Assembly: GCA_041659285.1 (NCBI GenBank)
Contig: JBAZYO010000003.1
Span: forward strand, 62,001-126,000
DNA length: 64,000 bases
Source: Vicinamibacterales bacterium
GTDB lineage: Bacteria; Acidobacteriota; Vicinamibacteria; Vicinamibacterales; UBA2999
Direction of reading: 5' to 3'
The position numbers and the translations under genes were made by a program. How positions within the stretch are numbered: the stretch's first letter is position 1; each line of letters starts with the position of its first letter. Of the stretch, positions 47,223-55,372 are shown in pieces. The notes below the pieces were generated by a model that was given only the letters and a program-made list of their open reading frames with translations, was not told the DNA's origin and ran no database searches.

Positions 47223-47843
47223 ATGCGTCATCAAAATGCACATCGCAAGCTCGGCCGGGACTCGTCGCACCGCACGGCGCTGCTTCGTAACCAGGCCGAG
47301 GCCCTGCTTCGACACGAGAAGATCGAAACCACCGTCCCCAAGGCGAAGGAACTGCGGCCCTACGTCGAACGGCTGATCACGATCGCCAAGCGCGGCGTGA
47401 AAGCCAACGACCCCAAGGGCGCCTCGCTCTCGGCGCGCCGGTTGGTCATGCGCGACGTTCTCAACGAGACCGTCGTCACCAAGCTGTTCGACGAGCTGGC
47501 GCCGCGCTTCATGGATCGCGCGGGGGGCTACACCCGAATCCTCAAGCTCGGTCACCGCCGCGGCGACGCCGCCGAGGTGGCGCAGATCGAACTGATCGGC
47601 AGCGAGTTCGACCCGAAGAAGGCCGAAGCCGAGAAGAAGGCGGCCGAAGAAGCCGCCGGCGCCGGCGAGCAGCCGAAGTCGCAGAAGAGCGTGGGCGAGC
47701 GCCTCAAGGCGGCGGCCAAGAGCATCCGCGGCGGCGCCGGCCAGAAGAGCAAGGGCGACGGCGGCCCGAAGACCAAGGCCAGCAAGCCCGCGCGTGGCGC
47801 GTCGAAGCAGACCTCGACGCCCCGCAAGGCCGGCGGCGCCTAG
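47223..47843 (+). CDS. rplQ: 50S ribosomal protein L17 with long basic tail
   Basis: 206 residues, of which the first 125 are normal L17 ([23 protein letters not shown], then [24 protein letters not shown]). The last 80 residues (from about [13 protein letters not shown]) are Ala/Lys/Gly-rich and low in complexity, ending [11 protein letters not shown]. The tail may add RNA contacts on the ribosome surface or be dispensable. Last gene of the ribosomal block. Confidence 0.97.
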   Translation: MRHQNAHRKLGRDSSHRTALLRNQAEALLRHEKIETTVPKAKELRPYVERLITIAKRGVKANDPKGASLSARRLVMRDVLNETVVTKLFDELAPRFMDRAGGYTRILKLGHRRGDAAEVAQIELIGSEFDPKKAEAEKKAAEEAAGAGEQPKSQKSVGERLKAAAKSIRGGAGQKSKGDGGPKTKASKPARGASKQTSTPRKAGGA

Positions 47844-47848
47844 CCTCA

Positions 47849-47890
47849 GGGGACTGTCCCCGAGCAAGAAGTGCCGAGGGGACTGTCCCC
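47849..47890. repeat. Two GGGGACTGTCCCC palindromes
   Basis: Identical 13-base palindromes at 47849-47861 and 47878-47890, separated by 16 bases, directly after the rplQ stop. The spacing of 16 bases equals that of the related pair at 28045-28086. Confidence 0.8.
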
Positions 47891-47905
47891 GACGCAGTGA
47901 ACACC

Positions 47906-47940
47906 GGCCTCGATGGTTCGCCATCGAGGCCATTTTTTTT
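47906..47940 (+). terminator. Strong intrinsic terminator of the ribosomal operon
   Basis: GGCCTCGATGG, loop TTCG, CCATCGAGGCC is a perfect 11-bp stem followed by A and eight T. The methyltransferase start codon lies nine bases further. Confidence 0.92.
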
Positions 47941-47948
47941 GAGGCCGC

Positions 47949-48734
47949 ATGGACCTGCGGAGCGAATTCGGCGACATCGACATCTACGTCTTCGACCAGC
48001 TGCTGCGCGGGCGCATCGTCTCCGCCTCCGCCTCCGCCTCCGCCTCCGCCTCCGCCTCCGCGGCCGCAGGCCGCTACGGCGAGACCTCGCCGAAGCTCGC
48101 GGATTCCAGCGCGAGCGAAGGCGGGCCCGGTATCCGCGTGTTCGATGCCGGCTGCGGCGGCGGGCGCAATCTCGTTTACCTCCTGCGCCAGGGCTTCGAC
48201 GTGTTCGGCAACGACGCCAGCCCCGACGCGATCGCGAAAGTGCGGGCCCTCGCAGCGGCCCTGGCAGGAGGCCGGACCTCGGACTTTCGCCACGAGGCCA
48301 TCGAAGACACCTCGTTCGAGGACGCCTCGGCCGACGTGGTGATGGCCAGTGCCGTACTGCATTTCGCGCGCGACGATGCCCACTTCGAGGCCATGGTCCG
48401 CGCCCTGTGGCGGGTGCTGAAGCCGGGTGGCGTGTTCTTCGCGCGGCTGGCTTCCACGATCGGGATGGAAGGCCGGGTCCAGCCTCTTGGTCATAATCCC
48501 GCCTTCGCGGCCGACGGCCGCTATGGCGAGGCCTCGCCGAAGCTTGCGCCTGCAACCCGCGCGAGCGGAGGCGGGCGTTATCGCCTGCTCGACGGCTCGG
48601 ATCGCTACCTGGTCGACGCCCCCACGATTCTCGAGTGGACCCGGCGGCTGGGCGGGGAGCTGATCGACCCTATCAAGACCACCGTGGTCCACGACCAGCG
48701 GTCGATGACCACGTGGGTGGCGCGGCGACGGTAG
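47949..48734 (+). CDS. SAM-dependent methyltransferase with in-frame repeat insertions
   Basis: 261 residues, class I methyltransferase fold. Motif I VFDAGCGGGRN (64-74), acidic loop FGNDASPDA, motif for later strands DVVMASAVLHFARDD and WRVLKPGGVFFARL. The substrate is unknown. Two insertions interrupt the fold: residues 25-60, coded by a TCCGCC hexamer array (48021-48062) plus a repeat unit (48069-48130), and residues 190-209, coded by a second copy (48516-48574). Both give peptides of the form GRYGExSPKLA...ASxGG and lie in loops. ATG 47949 follows the rplQ terminator closely, so the gene needs its own promoter, which I did not find. carbonic anhydrase follows. Confidence 0.75.
   Translation: MDLRSEFGDIDIYVFDQLLRGRIVSASASASASASASAAAGRYGETSPKLADSSASEGGPGIRVFDAGCGGGRNLVYLLRQGFDVFGNDASPDAIAKVRALAAALAGGRTSDFRHEAIEDTSFEDASADVVMASAVLHFARDDAHFEAMVRALWRVLKPGGVFFARLASTIGMEGRVQPLGHNPAFAADGRYGEASPKLAPATRASGGGRYRLLDGSDRYLVDAPTILEWTRRLGGELIDPIKTTVVHDQRSMTTWVARRR
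48021..48130. repeat. Hexanucleotide array and repeat unit inside the methyltransferase gene
   Basis: About seven copies of TCCGCC (48021-48062) run into GGCCGCTACGGCGAGACC... ending GCGAGCGAAGGCGGG. The array length could change by slippage in six-base steps, keeping the frame. Confidence 0.75.
48516..48574. repeat. Second copy of the repeat unit inside the methyltransferase gene
   Basis: GGCCGCTATGGCGAGGCC... GCGAGCGGAGGCGGG matches the unit at 48069-48130 at both ends, with a variable middle. It is in the same frame and same orientation. Confidence 0.7.
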
Positions 48735-48745
48735 ACTATGGGCGC

Positions 48746-49342
48746 ATGGACTCGCTGACCAAGCTGCTCGACAACAACCGCGCCTGGGCCGCCGAACGCG
48801 TCAGGCGCGACCCGCGGTTCTTCACGCGGCTCGCCGGCCAGCAGGCCCCGGCCTTCCTGTGGATTGGCTGCTCCGACAGCCGGGTGCCGGCCAACGAGAT
48901 CGTCGGCCTCGACCCGGGCGAGCTCTTCGTCCATCGCAACGTCGCCAACATCGTCGTCCACACCGACGTCAACTGCCTGTCGGTGCTGCAATACGCGGTG
49001 GACGTGCTGAAGGTGGGCCACGTCATCGTCTGCGGCCACTACGGCTGCGGCGGCATTCGCGCCGCGCTCGACGGCACCGCGCATGGCTTGATCGACAACT
49101 GGCTGCAGCACGTGCAGGACGTCCAGCACACACATCAGGCCGACCTACTGGGCCTCGCCGACGTTGACGCCCGCATCGATCGGCTCGCCGAACTCAACGT
49201 CATCGAGCAGGTGCGCAACATCGCGCGCACCACCATCGTCCAGGACGCGTGGCGGCGCGACCAGCCGCTTGAAATCCACGGCTGGATCTACGGCCTCAAG
49301 GACGGCCTGATCGACGACCTCGGCGTGTCGACTTCGGCATAG
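48746..49342 (+). CDS. can: Beta-class carbonic anhydrase
   Basis: 198 residues from ATG 48746. It interconverts carbon dioxide and bicarbonate. Zinc ligands: Cys42 and Asp44-Arg46 pair in GCSDSRVPAN, His98 and Cys101 in CGHYGCGG. FVHRNVANIV is the conserved active-site segment. It begins 12 bases after the methyltransferase stop. It converges with the EF-G-like gene at 49376; the 33-base gap is GC-rich without a clear terminator. Confidence 0.95.
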   Translation: MDSLTKLLDNNRAWAAERVRRDPRFFTRLAGQQAPAFLWIGCSDSRVPANEIVGLDPGELFVHRNVANIVVHTDVNCLSVLQYAVDVLKVGHVIVCGHYGCGGIRAALDGTAHGLIDNWLQHVQDVQHTHQADLLGLADVDARIDRLAELNVIEQVRNIARTTIVQDAWRRDQPLEIHGWIYGLKDGLIDDLGVSTSA

Positions 49343-49375
49343 CCACCGACGCGCGGCGGCGGCGCGGGGCCCGGC

Positions 49376-51469
49376 TTAGGCCGGCTCCTCGGCGGCTTGG
49401 CCCCGCTCGGCCCTGGCGGTGGCGACAATCTTCTGCTGCAGGTGGCTGGGCACTTCGTCGTAGTGCGAGTACTCCATGTGGTACGAGCCGCGGCCGCCGG
49501 TCACCGAGGTGAGGTGCTGCTCGTAGGTCAGCATCTCCGACATCGGCACCTGCGCCTTGATCACCGTGGTCTGGCCGCGGGCCTCCATGCCCGAGATGCG
49601 GCCGCGCCGGCTGTTCAGGTCGCCCATCAGGTCGCCGGCGTGGTCTCCGGGCGTGTAGACCTCCACGTTCATCACCGGCTCGAGCAGGGTGGGGTGCGCC
49701 TTCGACATGGCGTCCTTGAACGCCAGCCAGCCGGCGGTCTTGAACGACAACTCGTTCGAGTCGACGTCGTGGTACGAGCCGTCGTAGAGGATCACGCGGA
49801 AGTCGACGACCGGGTATCCGGCCAGGTAGCCGCGCAGCCGTGACTCCTGGATGCCTTTTTCCACGGCCGGGATGAACTGCCGCGGAATCGAGCCGCCGAA
49901 GATGTCGTTGACGAACTCGAACTCGCTGCCGCGCGGCAGCGGCTCCATGCGGATCTTGCAGTCGCCGAACTGGCCGTGGCCGCCGGTCTGTTTCTTGTGG
50001 CGCCCGTGCGCCTCCACCTTCGCGGTGATGGTCTCGCGATAGGGAATGCGTGGCGGCTTGAGCAGCACGTCCACGCCGAAGCGCCGCTTCAGCTTGGCCA
50101 CCGTCACTTCGATGTGCAGCTGTCCCTGCCCGGCGAGCAGCAATTCGTGGGTCTGCGGATCGCGCTGGTAGCGGATGCTGCCGTCTTCCTCTTCGAGGCG
50201 GTGCATCGCGGTGCTGATCTTGTCTTCGTCGCCGCGGCTCTTCGGCTCGATCGCGTACGACAGCACCGGTTCGGGGAAGGCGATCGGCGCGAAGGTCAGG
50301 CCGGCCGCCTTTTCGGCCAGGGTGTCGTTGGTGCGGGTGTCTTTCAGCTTGGCTACGGCGCCGAGGTCGCCGGCCTTGAGCTCGGGCACGTTGGTCGCGG
50401 TCTTGCCCTGCATCACGATCAGGTGGCCGAGCCGTTCCGGCGCGCCCTGCGTGGCGTTGTTGACGGTGGAGTCGGCCTTGAGCACGCCCTGGAAGACGCG
50501 GAACATGGTGATGCGGCCGGCGAACTGGTCGGCCACGGTCTTCCACACGAACGCCGCGTACGGCGCCTGGTCGTCGGCCGGGCGCGACGCGTTCTCGCCG
50601 TTGACCAGCGCGGTGAAGGGCCGTTCCGCCGGCGACGGTAGGTAGGCGAGCGTGGCGTCGAGCAGCGGCTGCACGCCGATGTTCCGCAACCCCGAGGTGC
50701 AGACCAGCGGGAAGATCTTCGCCGCCCGCGTCGCCCGGGCCAGGCCCTTCTCGAGCTCGTCCTGGGTGAGGGTGCCGGCGTCGAAGAACTTCTCCATGAG
50801 CGACTCGTCGGCTTCGGCCACCATCTCGATCAGCGCTTCGCGCGCGGATGCGGCGGCGCCGGCCAGCGCGGCGGGCACGGCGCCTTCGGTCATCTTGCCG
50901 GAGCCGTCGGCGGCGAACGTATGGGCCGTCATCGCCACCAGGTCGATGACGCCGGTGAACGACTTCTCCTCGCCGATTGGCAGCTGGATGGGGATGATGG
51001 CGCGGCCCAGCGTCTGGCGGACCGAGTCGAGCGTCCGCTCGAGCGAGGCGCGGTCGCGATCGAGCCGGTTGACCACGATCAGGCGCGGCAGTCCCTGCTC
51101 CTCGGCGACGGCCCAGGCCTTCTCGGTCTGCACTTCCACGCCGGCGACGCCGTCAACCACCACCAGGGCGGCGTCGGCGACGCGCAGCGCGGCGCGGGCA
51201 TCGGTGAAGAAGTTGCCGAAACCGGGCGTGTCGATGAGGTTGATTTTGGTCTGGTTCCACTCGGCGTAGGCGAGGCTGGCCGAGAGGGTGTGCTTGCGGA
51301 TGATTTCTTCTTCGTCGTAATCGGTGACCGTGGTCCCGTCGTCCACCAGCCCGAGGCGGTTCACCATGCCGGCGTCACACAACAAGGCCGACACCAACTG
51401 CGTCTTGCCAGACCCGCCGTGCCCCACTACAGCCACGTTGCGAATGCTGGCAGCGTCGTAGACCTTCAT
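49376..51469 (-). CDS. EF-G paralogue (EF-G-like GTPase)
   Basis: 697 residues with the EF-G domain order, but divergent from the fusA product at 29859. G1 is GHGGSGKT (16-23) instead of AHIDAGKT; G3 is DTPGFGNF instead of DTPGHVDF; G4 is NRLD instead of NKMD. The C-terminal half is closer to normal (QTGGHGQFGD, GRGSYHMEYSHYDEVPS). It matches the class of second EF-G proteins found in many phyla, whose role is unclear; the lost His in G3 is expected to lower or alter GTP hydrolysis. Start ATG 51469. Confidence 0.9.
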   Translation of the reverse strand: MKVYDAASIRNVAVVGHGGSGKTQLVSALLCDAGMVNRLGLVDDGTTVTDYDEEEIIRKHTLSASLAYAEWNQTKINLIDTPGFGNFFTDARAALRVADAALVVVDGVAGVEVQTEKAWAVAEEQGLPRLIVVNRLDRDRASLERTLDSVRQTLGRAIIPIQLPIGEEKSFTGVIDLVAMTAHTFAADGSGKMTEGAVPAALAGAAASAREALIEMVAEADESLMEKFFDAGTLTQDELEKGLARATRAAKIFPLVCTSGLRNIGVQPLLDATLAYLPSPAERPFTALVNGENASRPADDQAPYAAFVWKTVADQFAGRITMFRVFQGVLKADSTVNNATQGAPERLGHLIVMQGKTATNVPELKAGDLGAVAKLKDTRTNDTLAEKAAGLTFAPIAFPEPVLSYAIEPKSRGDEDKISTAMHRLEEEDGSIRYQRDPQTHELLLAGQGQLHIEVTVAKLKRRFGVDVLLKPPRIPYRETITAKVEAHGRHKKQTGGHGQFGDCKIRMEPLPRGSEFEFVNDIFGGSIPRQFIPAVEKGIQESRLRGYLAGYPVVDFRVILYDGSYHDVDSNELSFKTAGWLAFKDAMSKAHPTLLEPVMNVEVYTPGDHAGDLMGDLNSRRGRISGMEARGQTTVIKAQVPMSEMLTYEQHLTSVTGGRGSYHMEYSHYDEVPSHLQQKIVATARAERGQAAEEPA

Positions 51470-51518
51470 GGAAGGTACCCTCCCGGGCGACTACGCGCCC
51501 GCTAGGGACATCATAGAA

Positions 51519-52823
51519 CTATTCGTATCTGAGCGCTTCGATGGGGTCGAGCCGCGAGGCGCGCCAGGCGGGGAGCATGCCGAAGAAGATGCCGATCGAG
51601 GCGGAGAAGCCCAGGCCGAGGGCGAACGACCACCAGGGCAGGGACACGGGGAAGCCCGAAATCAGGTTCACTCCGAGGCCGATGGCGCTGCCCATGACCA
51701 CGCCCAGCAGGCCGCCGACGCTGGTCAGCACGGCCGCCTCGATCAGGAACTGCACCAGGATTTCGCGCCGGCGCGCGCCAATCGCCTTGCGGACGCCGAT
51801 CTCGCGCGTGCGTTCGGTCACCGAGATGGTCATGATCGCCATCACGCCGATGCCGCCGACCATCAGCGCGATCGACGAGATTACGACCAGTGCCAGCAGG
51901 ATGGCCGCCGAAATCTGATCCCACACGGCGAGGATCGCATCCGAGGTGACGAGGTCGAAGTCGTTCGGCTGGTCGAGGGTCAGGCCGTGACGAATGCGCA
52001 TGATCGTCTCGATGTCGCGAATGGCCTCGTCGCGGTTGACGCCCTCGCGGGGCACGACCACGAGCATCGCCGGCATGCCGCCGAAGGGCCCGCGCCGGAC
52101 CCGCTCGTTGCCGAACTGCTTGCGGAACGCGGTGTACGGCACGATCGCGAAATCGTCCTGGCCGAGGCTGAAGCCGCCCATGGCCGGCCGCTTGTCGACC
52201 ACGCCCAGCACCGTGTATTCGATCGCGCCGATGCGGACCTGCTTGCCGATCGGATCGATGCCGCGGCCGCCGAACAGGGCATCGTAGGCGTTGAAGCCGA
52301 TGACCGCGACCGGCCGGTTCCGCAGCACTTCCTGCTCGGTGAACGAGCGGCCGGCGAACATCCTGGCGAAGTTCACCTCGACGTACTTCTCGGTGGTCCC
52401 CATCACCGCGACCGGCCGCGTGCGCTCGCCGCGATAGAAGATCCGTTCGGTGATCGGTTGGGGCGGCCCGGCGCCGAGCCAGATGTCGACGATGCCGGCA
52501 GTGGTCGAGAGTTTTTCGACCGCCTGGGCGTCGGCGACGGTCAGGCTGGGCCGCCGCATCAGCGTCTGGAACGATGAGCCGGCCGCCAGGCTGACGCCGC
52601 TGAAGCGCGCCACCATGATGGTGTTCGGTCCCAGCGCGTTGATCGAGTCGCGCAACGACGAGTCGAAGCCTCGAATCAGCGACGTCATGCCGACGATCGA
52701 GGTGACGCCGATCACGACACCGAGCACCGTCAGCGCCGAGCGCATCTTGTTGCCGCGCAGCGTCGCCATCGCCATGTCGGCGGTTTCGCCGAGAAGTGCG
52801 AGTTGCTTGGTGAAGGCGGCCAT
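51519..52823 (-). CDS. MacB/FtsX-type ABC permease (third of tandem set)
   Basis: 434 residues from ATG 52823, with AGAGG upstream. One N-terminal helix (ALTVLGVVIGVTSIVGM), a large periplasmic domain, and three C-terminal helices with the FtsX-fold hallmark TERTREIGVRKAIGARR and the ending PAWRASRLDPIEALRYE. No ATPase domain is fused. The C-terminal 155 residues are almost identical to the neighbouring permease (52838-54136), while the periplasmic domains differ more. Such permeases work with a membrane-fusion protein and a separate ATPase to transmit force or export molecules. Confidence 0.9.
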   Translation of the reverse strand: MAAFTKQLALLGETADMAMATLRGNKMRSALTVLGVVIGVTSIVGMTSLIRGFDSSLRDSINALGPNTIMVARFSGVSLAAGSSFQTLMRRPSLTVADAQAVEKLSTTAGIVDIWLGAGPPQPITERIFYRGERTRPVAVMGTTEKYVEVNFARMFAGRSFTEQEVLRNRPVAVIGFNAYDALFGGRGIDPIGKQVRIGAIEYTVLGVVDKRPAMGGFSLGQDDFAIVPYTAFRKQFGNERVRRGPFGGMPAMLVVVPREGVNRDEAIRDIETIMRIRHGLTLDQPNDFDLVTSDAILAVWDQISAAILLALVVISSIALMVGGIGVMAIMTISVTERTREIGVRKAIGARRREILVQFLIEAAVLTSVGGLLGVVMGSAIGLGVNLISGFPVSLPWWSFALGLGFSASIGIFFGMLPAWRASRLDPIEALRYE

Positions 52824-52837
52824 GGCAGGACCTCTGC

Positions 52838-54136
52838 CTACTCGTAGCGGAGCGCTTCGATCGGGTCGAGGCGCGAGGCGCGCCAGGCGGGCAGCATGCC
52901 GAAGAAGATGCCGATCGAGGCGGAGAAGCCGAGGCCGAGGGCGAACGACCACCAGGGCAGGGACACCGGGAAGCCGGAGATCAGGTTCACGATCAGGCCG
53001 ATGGCGCTGCCGCCCAGCACGCCGAGGATGCCGCCTACCGAGGTGAGGACCGCGGCCTCGATCAGGAACTGCACCAGGATCTCGCGGCGGCGCGCGCCAA
53101 TCGCCTTGCGCACACCGATCTCGCGCGTGCGTTCGGTGACCGAGATGGTCATGATTGCCATCACGCCGATGCCGCCGACCATCAGCGCGATCGACGAAAT
53201 CACCACCAGCGACAGCAGGATGGCGGCAGAAATCTGGTCCCAGACCGCGAGAATCGCGTCGGAGGTGACGAGATCGAAATCGTTGGGCTTGTCGAGCGTC
53301 AGGCCGTGGCGGATGCGCATGATCGTCTCAACCTCACGCATCGTTTCCTCGCGCGAGACGCCGTCGCGGGGCAGTACCGCGATCATGATCGGCATCCCCA
53401 TCGGCCCGCGCTGGATGCGTTCGTGGCCGAACTGCTTGCGGAACGCCGTGTACGGCATGATCGCGAAATCGTCAGCCCCACCGAAGCCGCCAGGCGCCGG
53501 CCGCTTGCCGACCACCCCGAGAACGGTGTATTCGACGGTGCCGATGCGCACCGTCTTGCCGATCGGGTCGATCCCGCGTTTCTCGAACAAGGCCTGGTAG
53601 GGGCCGTAGCCGATCACCGCGACCGGTCTGCCGCGCCGCACTTCCTGCTCGGTGAATGCGCGCCCGACGTGCATCTTGGCGAAGTTGATGTTGACGTACT
53701 GTTCGGTGGTTCCCAGGATTCCGATCGGGCGCGTTCGTTCGCCGCCATAGAAGACCCGTTGCACCGGCGGCTGGCCTGGCCCGGCGCCCAGCCAGATGTC
53801 GGTCATGCCGACCGTCGTGCCGAGGCGCTCGATCGCCTGCATGTCAGCCAGCGTCAGGTTCGGGCGGCGCATCAGCTCCATGAACGACGCGCCCGAGGAG
53901 AAACTGAGACCGCCGAACTTCTGCACGAAGATGGTGTTCGGCCCGAGCGAGTTGATCGACTCGCGCAGCGAGGTGTCGAAGCCGCGGATCAGCGAGGTCA
54001 TGCCGACGATCGAGGTGACGCCGATCACCACGCCGAGCACGGTCAGCGCCGATCGCATCTTGTTGCTGCGCAGCGTGCCGAAGGCCATGTCGGCCGTTTC
54101 GCGCAGTAAGGCGATTTGCTTGGTCAGGGCGGACAT
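52838..54136 (-). CDS. MacB/FtsX-type ABC permease (second of tandem set)
   Basis: 432 residues: MSALTKQIALLRETADMAFGTLRSNKMRSALTVLGVVIGV, then a periplasmic domain (about 45-270) and three C-terminal helices with SVTERTREIGVRKAIGARR and DPIEALRYE. It is a tandem duplicate of the gene just downstream (51519-52823), separated by only 14 bases. The start lies three bases after the next upstream permease stop. Probably forms a heteromeric or alternative permease with its neighbour. Confidence 0.9.
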   Translation of the reverse strand: MSALTKQIALLRETADMAFGTLRSNKMRSALTVLGVVIGVTSIVGMTSLIRGFDTSLRESINSLGPNTIFVQKFGGLSFSSGASFMELMRRPNLTLADMQAIERLGTTVGMTDIWLGAGPGQPPVQRVFYGGERTRPIGILGTTEQYVNINFAKMHVGRAFTEQEVRRGRPVAVIGYGPYQALFEKRGIDPIGKTVRIGTVEYTVLGVVGKRPAPGGFGGADDFAIMPYTAFRKQFGHERIQRGPMGMPIMIAVLPRDGVSREETMREVETIMRIRHGLTLDKPNDFDLVTSDAILAVWDQISAAILLSLVVISSIALMVGGIGVMAIMTISVTERTREIGVRKAIGARRREILVQFLIEAAVLTSVGGILGVLGGSAIGLIVNLISGFPVSLPWWSFALGLGFSASIGIFFGMLPAWRASRLDPIEALRYE

Positions 54137-54139
54137 GGC

Positions 54140-55363
54140 TTATTCCCGGCGCAGGGCTTCGATCGGGTCCAGCGACGCGGCGCGGCGGGCCGGATAGTAG
54201 CCGAACACCAGGCCGACCAGCGCGGTGATGGTCACGCCCAGGATCACCGACCACGCCTCGACACTCGACGGCACCGGCGTCAGCGACGAGATGATGGTCG
54301 AGAACAGCGCGCCGAGCGCGATGCCGACGATGCCGCCGACGATCGACAGCGTGATCGACTCGGTCAGCACCTGCGACATGATGTCGCGCCGCTTGGCGCC
54401 GAGCGCCTTGCGCAGGCCGATCTCGCGGGTGCGCTCGCTCACCACCATCAGCATGATGTTCATGATCACGATGCCGCCGACCAGCAGCGACAGCCCGACG
54501 ATGCCGACCAGCAGCACGGCGATGCCGGCGGTGGCCTGCTGGAAGATCCCGAGCACCGAATCGGAGGCGACGATGCCGAAGTTGTCGGGCTCGGCCGGCT
54601 TCAGGCCGCGCGCCACCCGCAGGGCGACGCGGGTTTCGTCCTTGGCCGTCGCCACCAGCGTCGCGTCGCGCGGCTTGATCATGATCTGCAGCGACTGCCG
54701 CGCCCCGAACAGCTTCTGGAACGACCCCAGCGGAATGACCACGAATTCGTCGAGCGACTGGCCGAAGGCGGCGCCCTTCTTCTTGCTGACGCCAACCACC
54801 GTGAACGGCACGCCGGCGATGCGAATGTCCTTGTCGAGCGGGTCGGCGGCGCCGAACAGGCGATCGGCCACGCCCCAGCCGATCAGCGCCACCAGTCGCT
54901 TGCGCGAGACCTCGGTCGGCGTCACCATGCGGCCGCGCTCGGCGTCGAACGTCGTGAAGTCCAGGTACTCCTCGCTGACGCCCTGCACCTGGATCGACTC
55001 CAGTTCCTCATCCCGGTAGGCGACCCGTGTCGAGGTCTGGGCCTGCGCCATCACCGAGTCGACCGCCTGCCCGAAGCGCTTGATCGCCGTCGCGTCCTTG
55101 AGCGTGACCAGCGGGTTGTTGCGCATCCGCTCGAACTCATCTTCGTTCTGCGTGATGCCCATCCGCTGGACCGTGAAGGAATCGGCGCCCAGGTCCGACA
55201 CGATCGCGTCGGTGACCGCCTCGTTGACCCCGGTGATCAGCGCGACCACCGTGATAATTGACGACACCGCGACGATGTTGCCGAGCAGGGTCAGCAACGA
55301 TCGGAGCTTGTTGGCCCAGATCGAGTCCAGCGCGAGCAGGATCGATTCGTAGAGCTGCGCCAT
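54140..55363 (-). CDS. MacB/FtsX-type ABC permease (first of tandem set)
   Basis: 407 residues. N-terminal helix with ANKLRSLLTLLGNIVAVSSII, periplasmic domain (about 45-275), then LLVGGIVIMNIMLMVVSERTREIGLRKALGAKRRDI and the terminal YPARRAASLDPIEALRRE. It is related to but clearly distinct from the two downstream copies. It directly follows the membrane-fusion-protein gene (nine-base gap), so the order is fusion protein, then three permeases. Confidence 0.9.
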   Translation of the reverse strand: MAQLYESILLALDSIWANKLRSLLTLLGNIVAVSSIITVVALITGVNEAVTDAIVSDLGADSFTVQRMGITQNEDEFERMRNNPLVTLKDATAIKRFGQAVDSVMAQAQTSTRVAYRDEELESIQVQGVSEEYLDFTTFDAERGRMVTPTEVSRKRLVALIGWGVADRLFGAADPLDKDIRIAGVPFTVVGVSKKKGAAFGQSLDEFVVIPLGSFQKLFGARQSLQIMIKPRDATLVATAKDETRVALRVARGLKPAEPDNFGIVASDSVLGIFQQATAGIAVLLVGIVGLSLLVGGIVIMNIMLMVVSERTREIGLRKALGAKRRDIMSQVLTESITLSIVGGIVGIALGALFSTIISSLTPVPSSVEAWSVILGVTITALVGLVFGYYPARRAASLDPIEALRRE

Positions 55364-55372
55364 CGGACCGCG

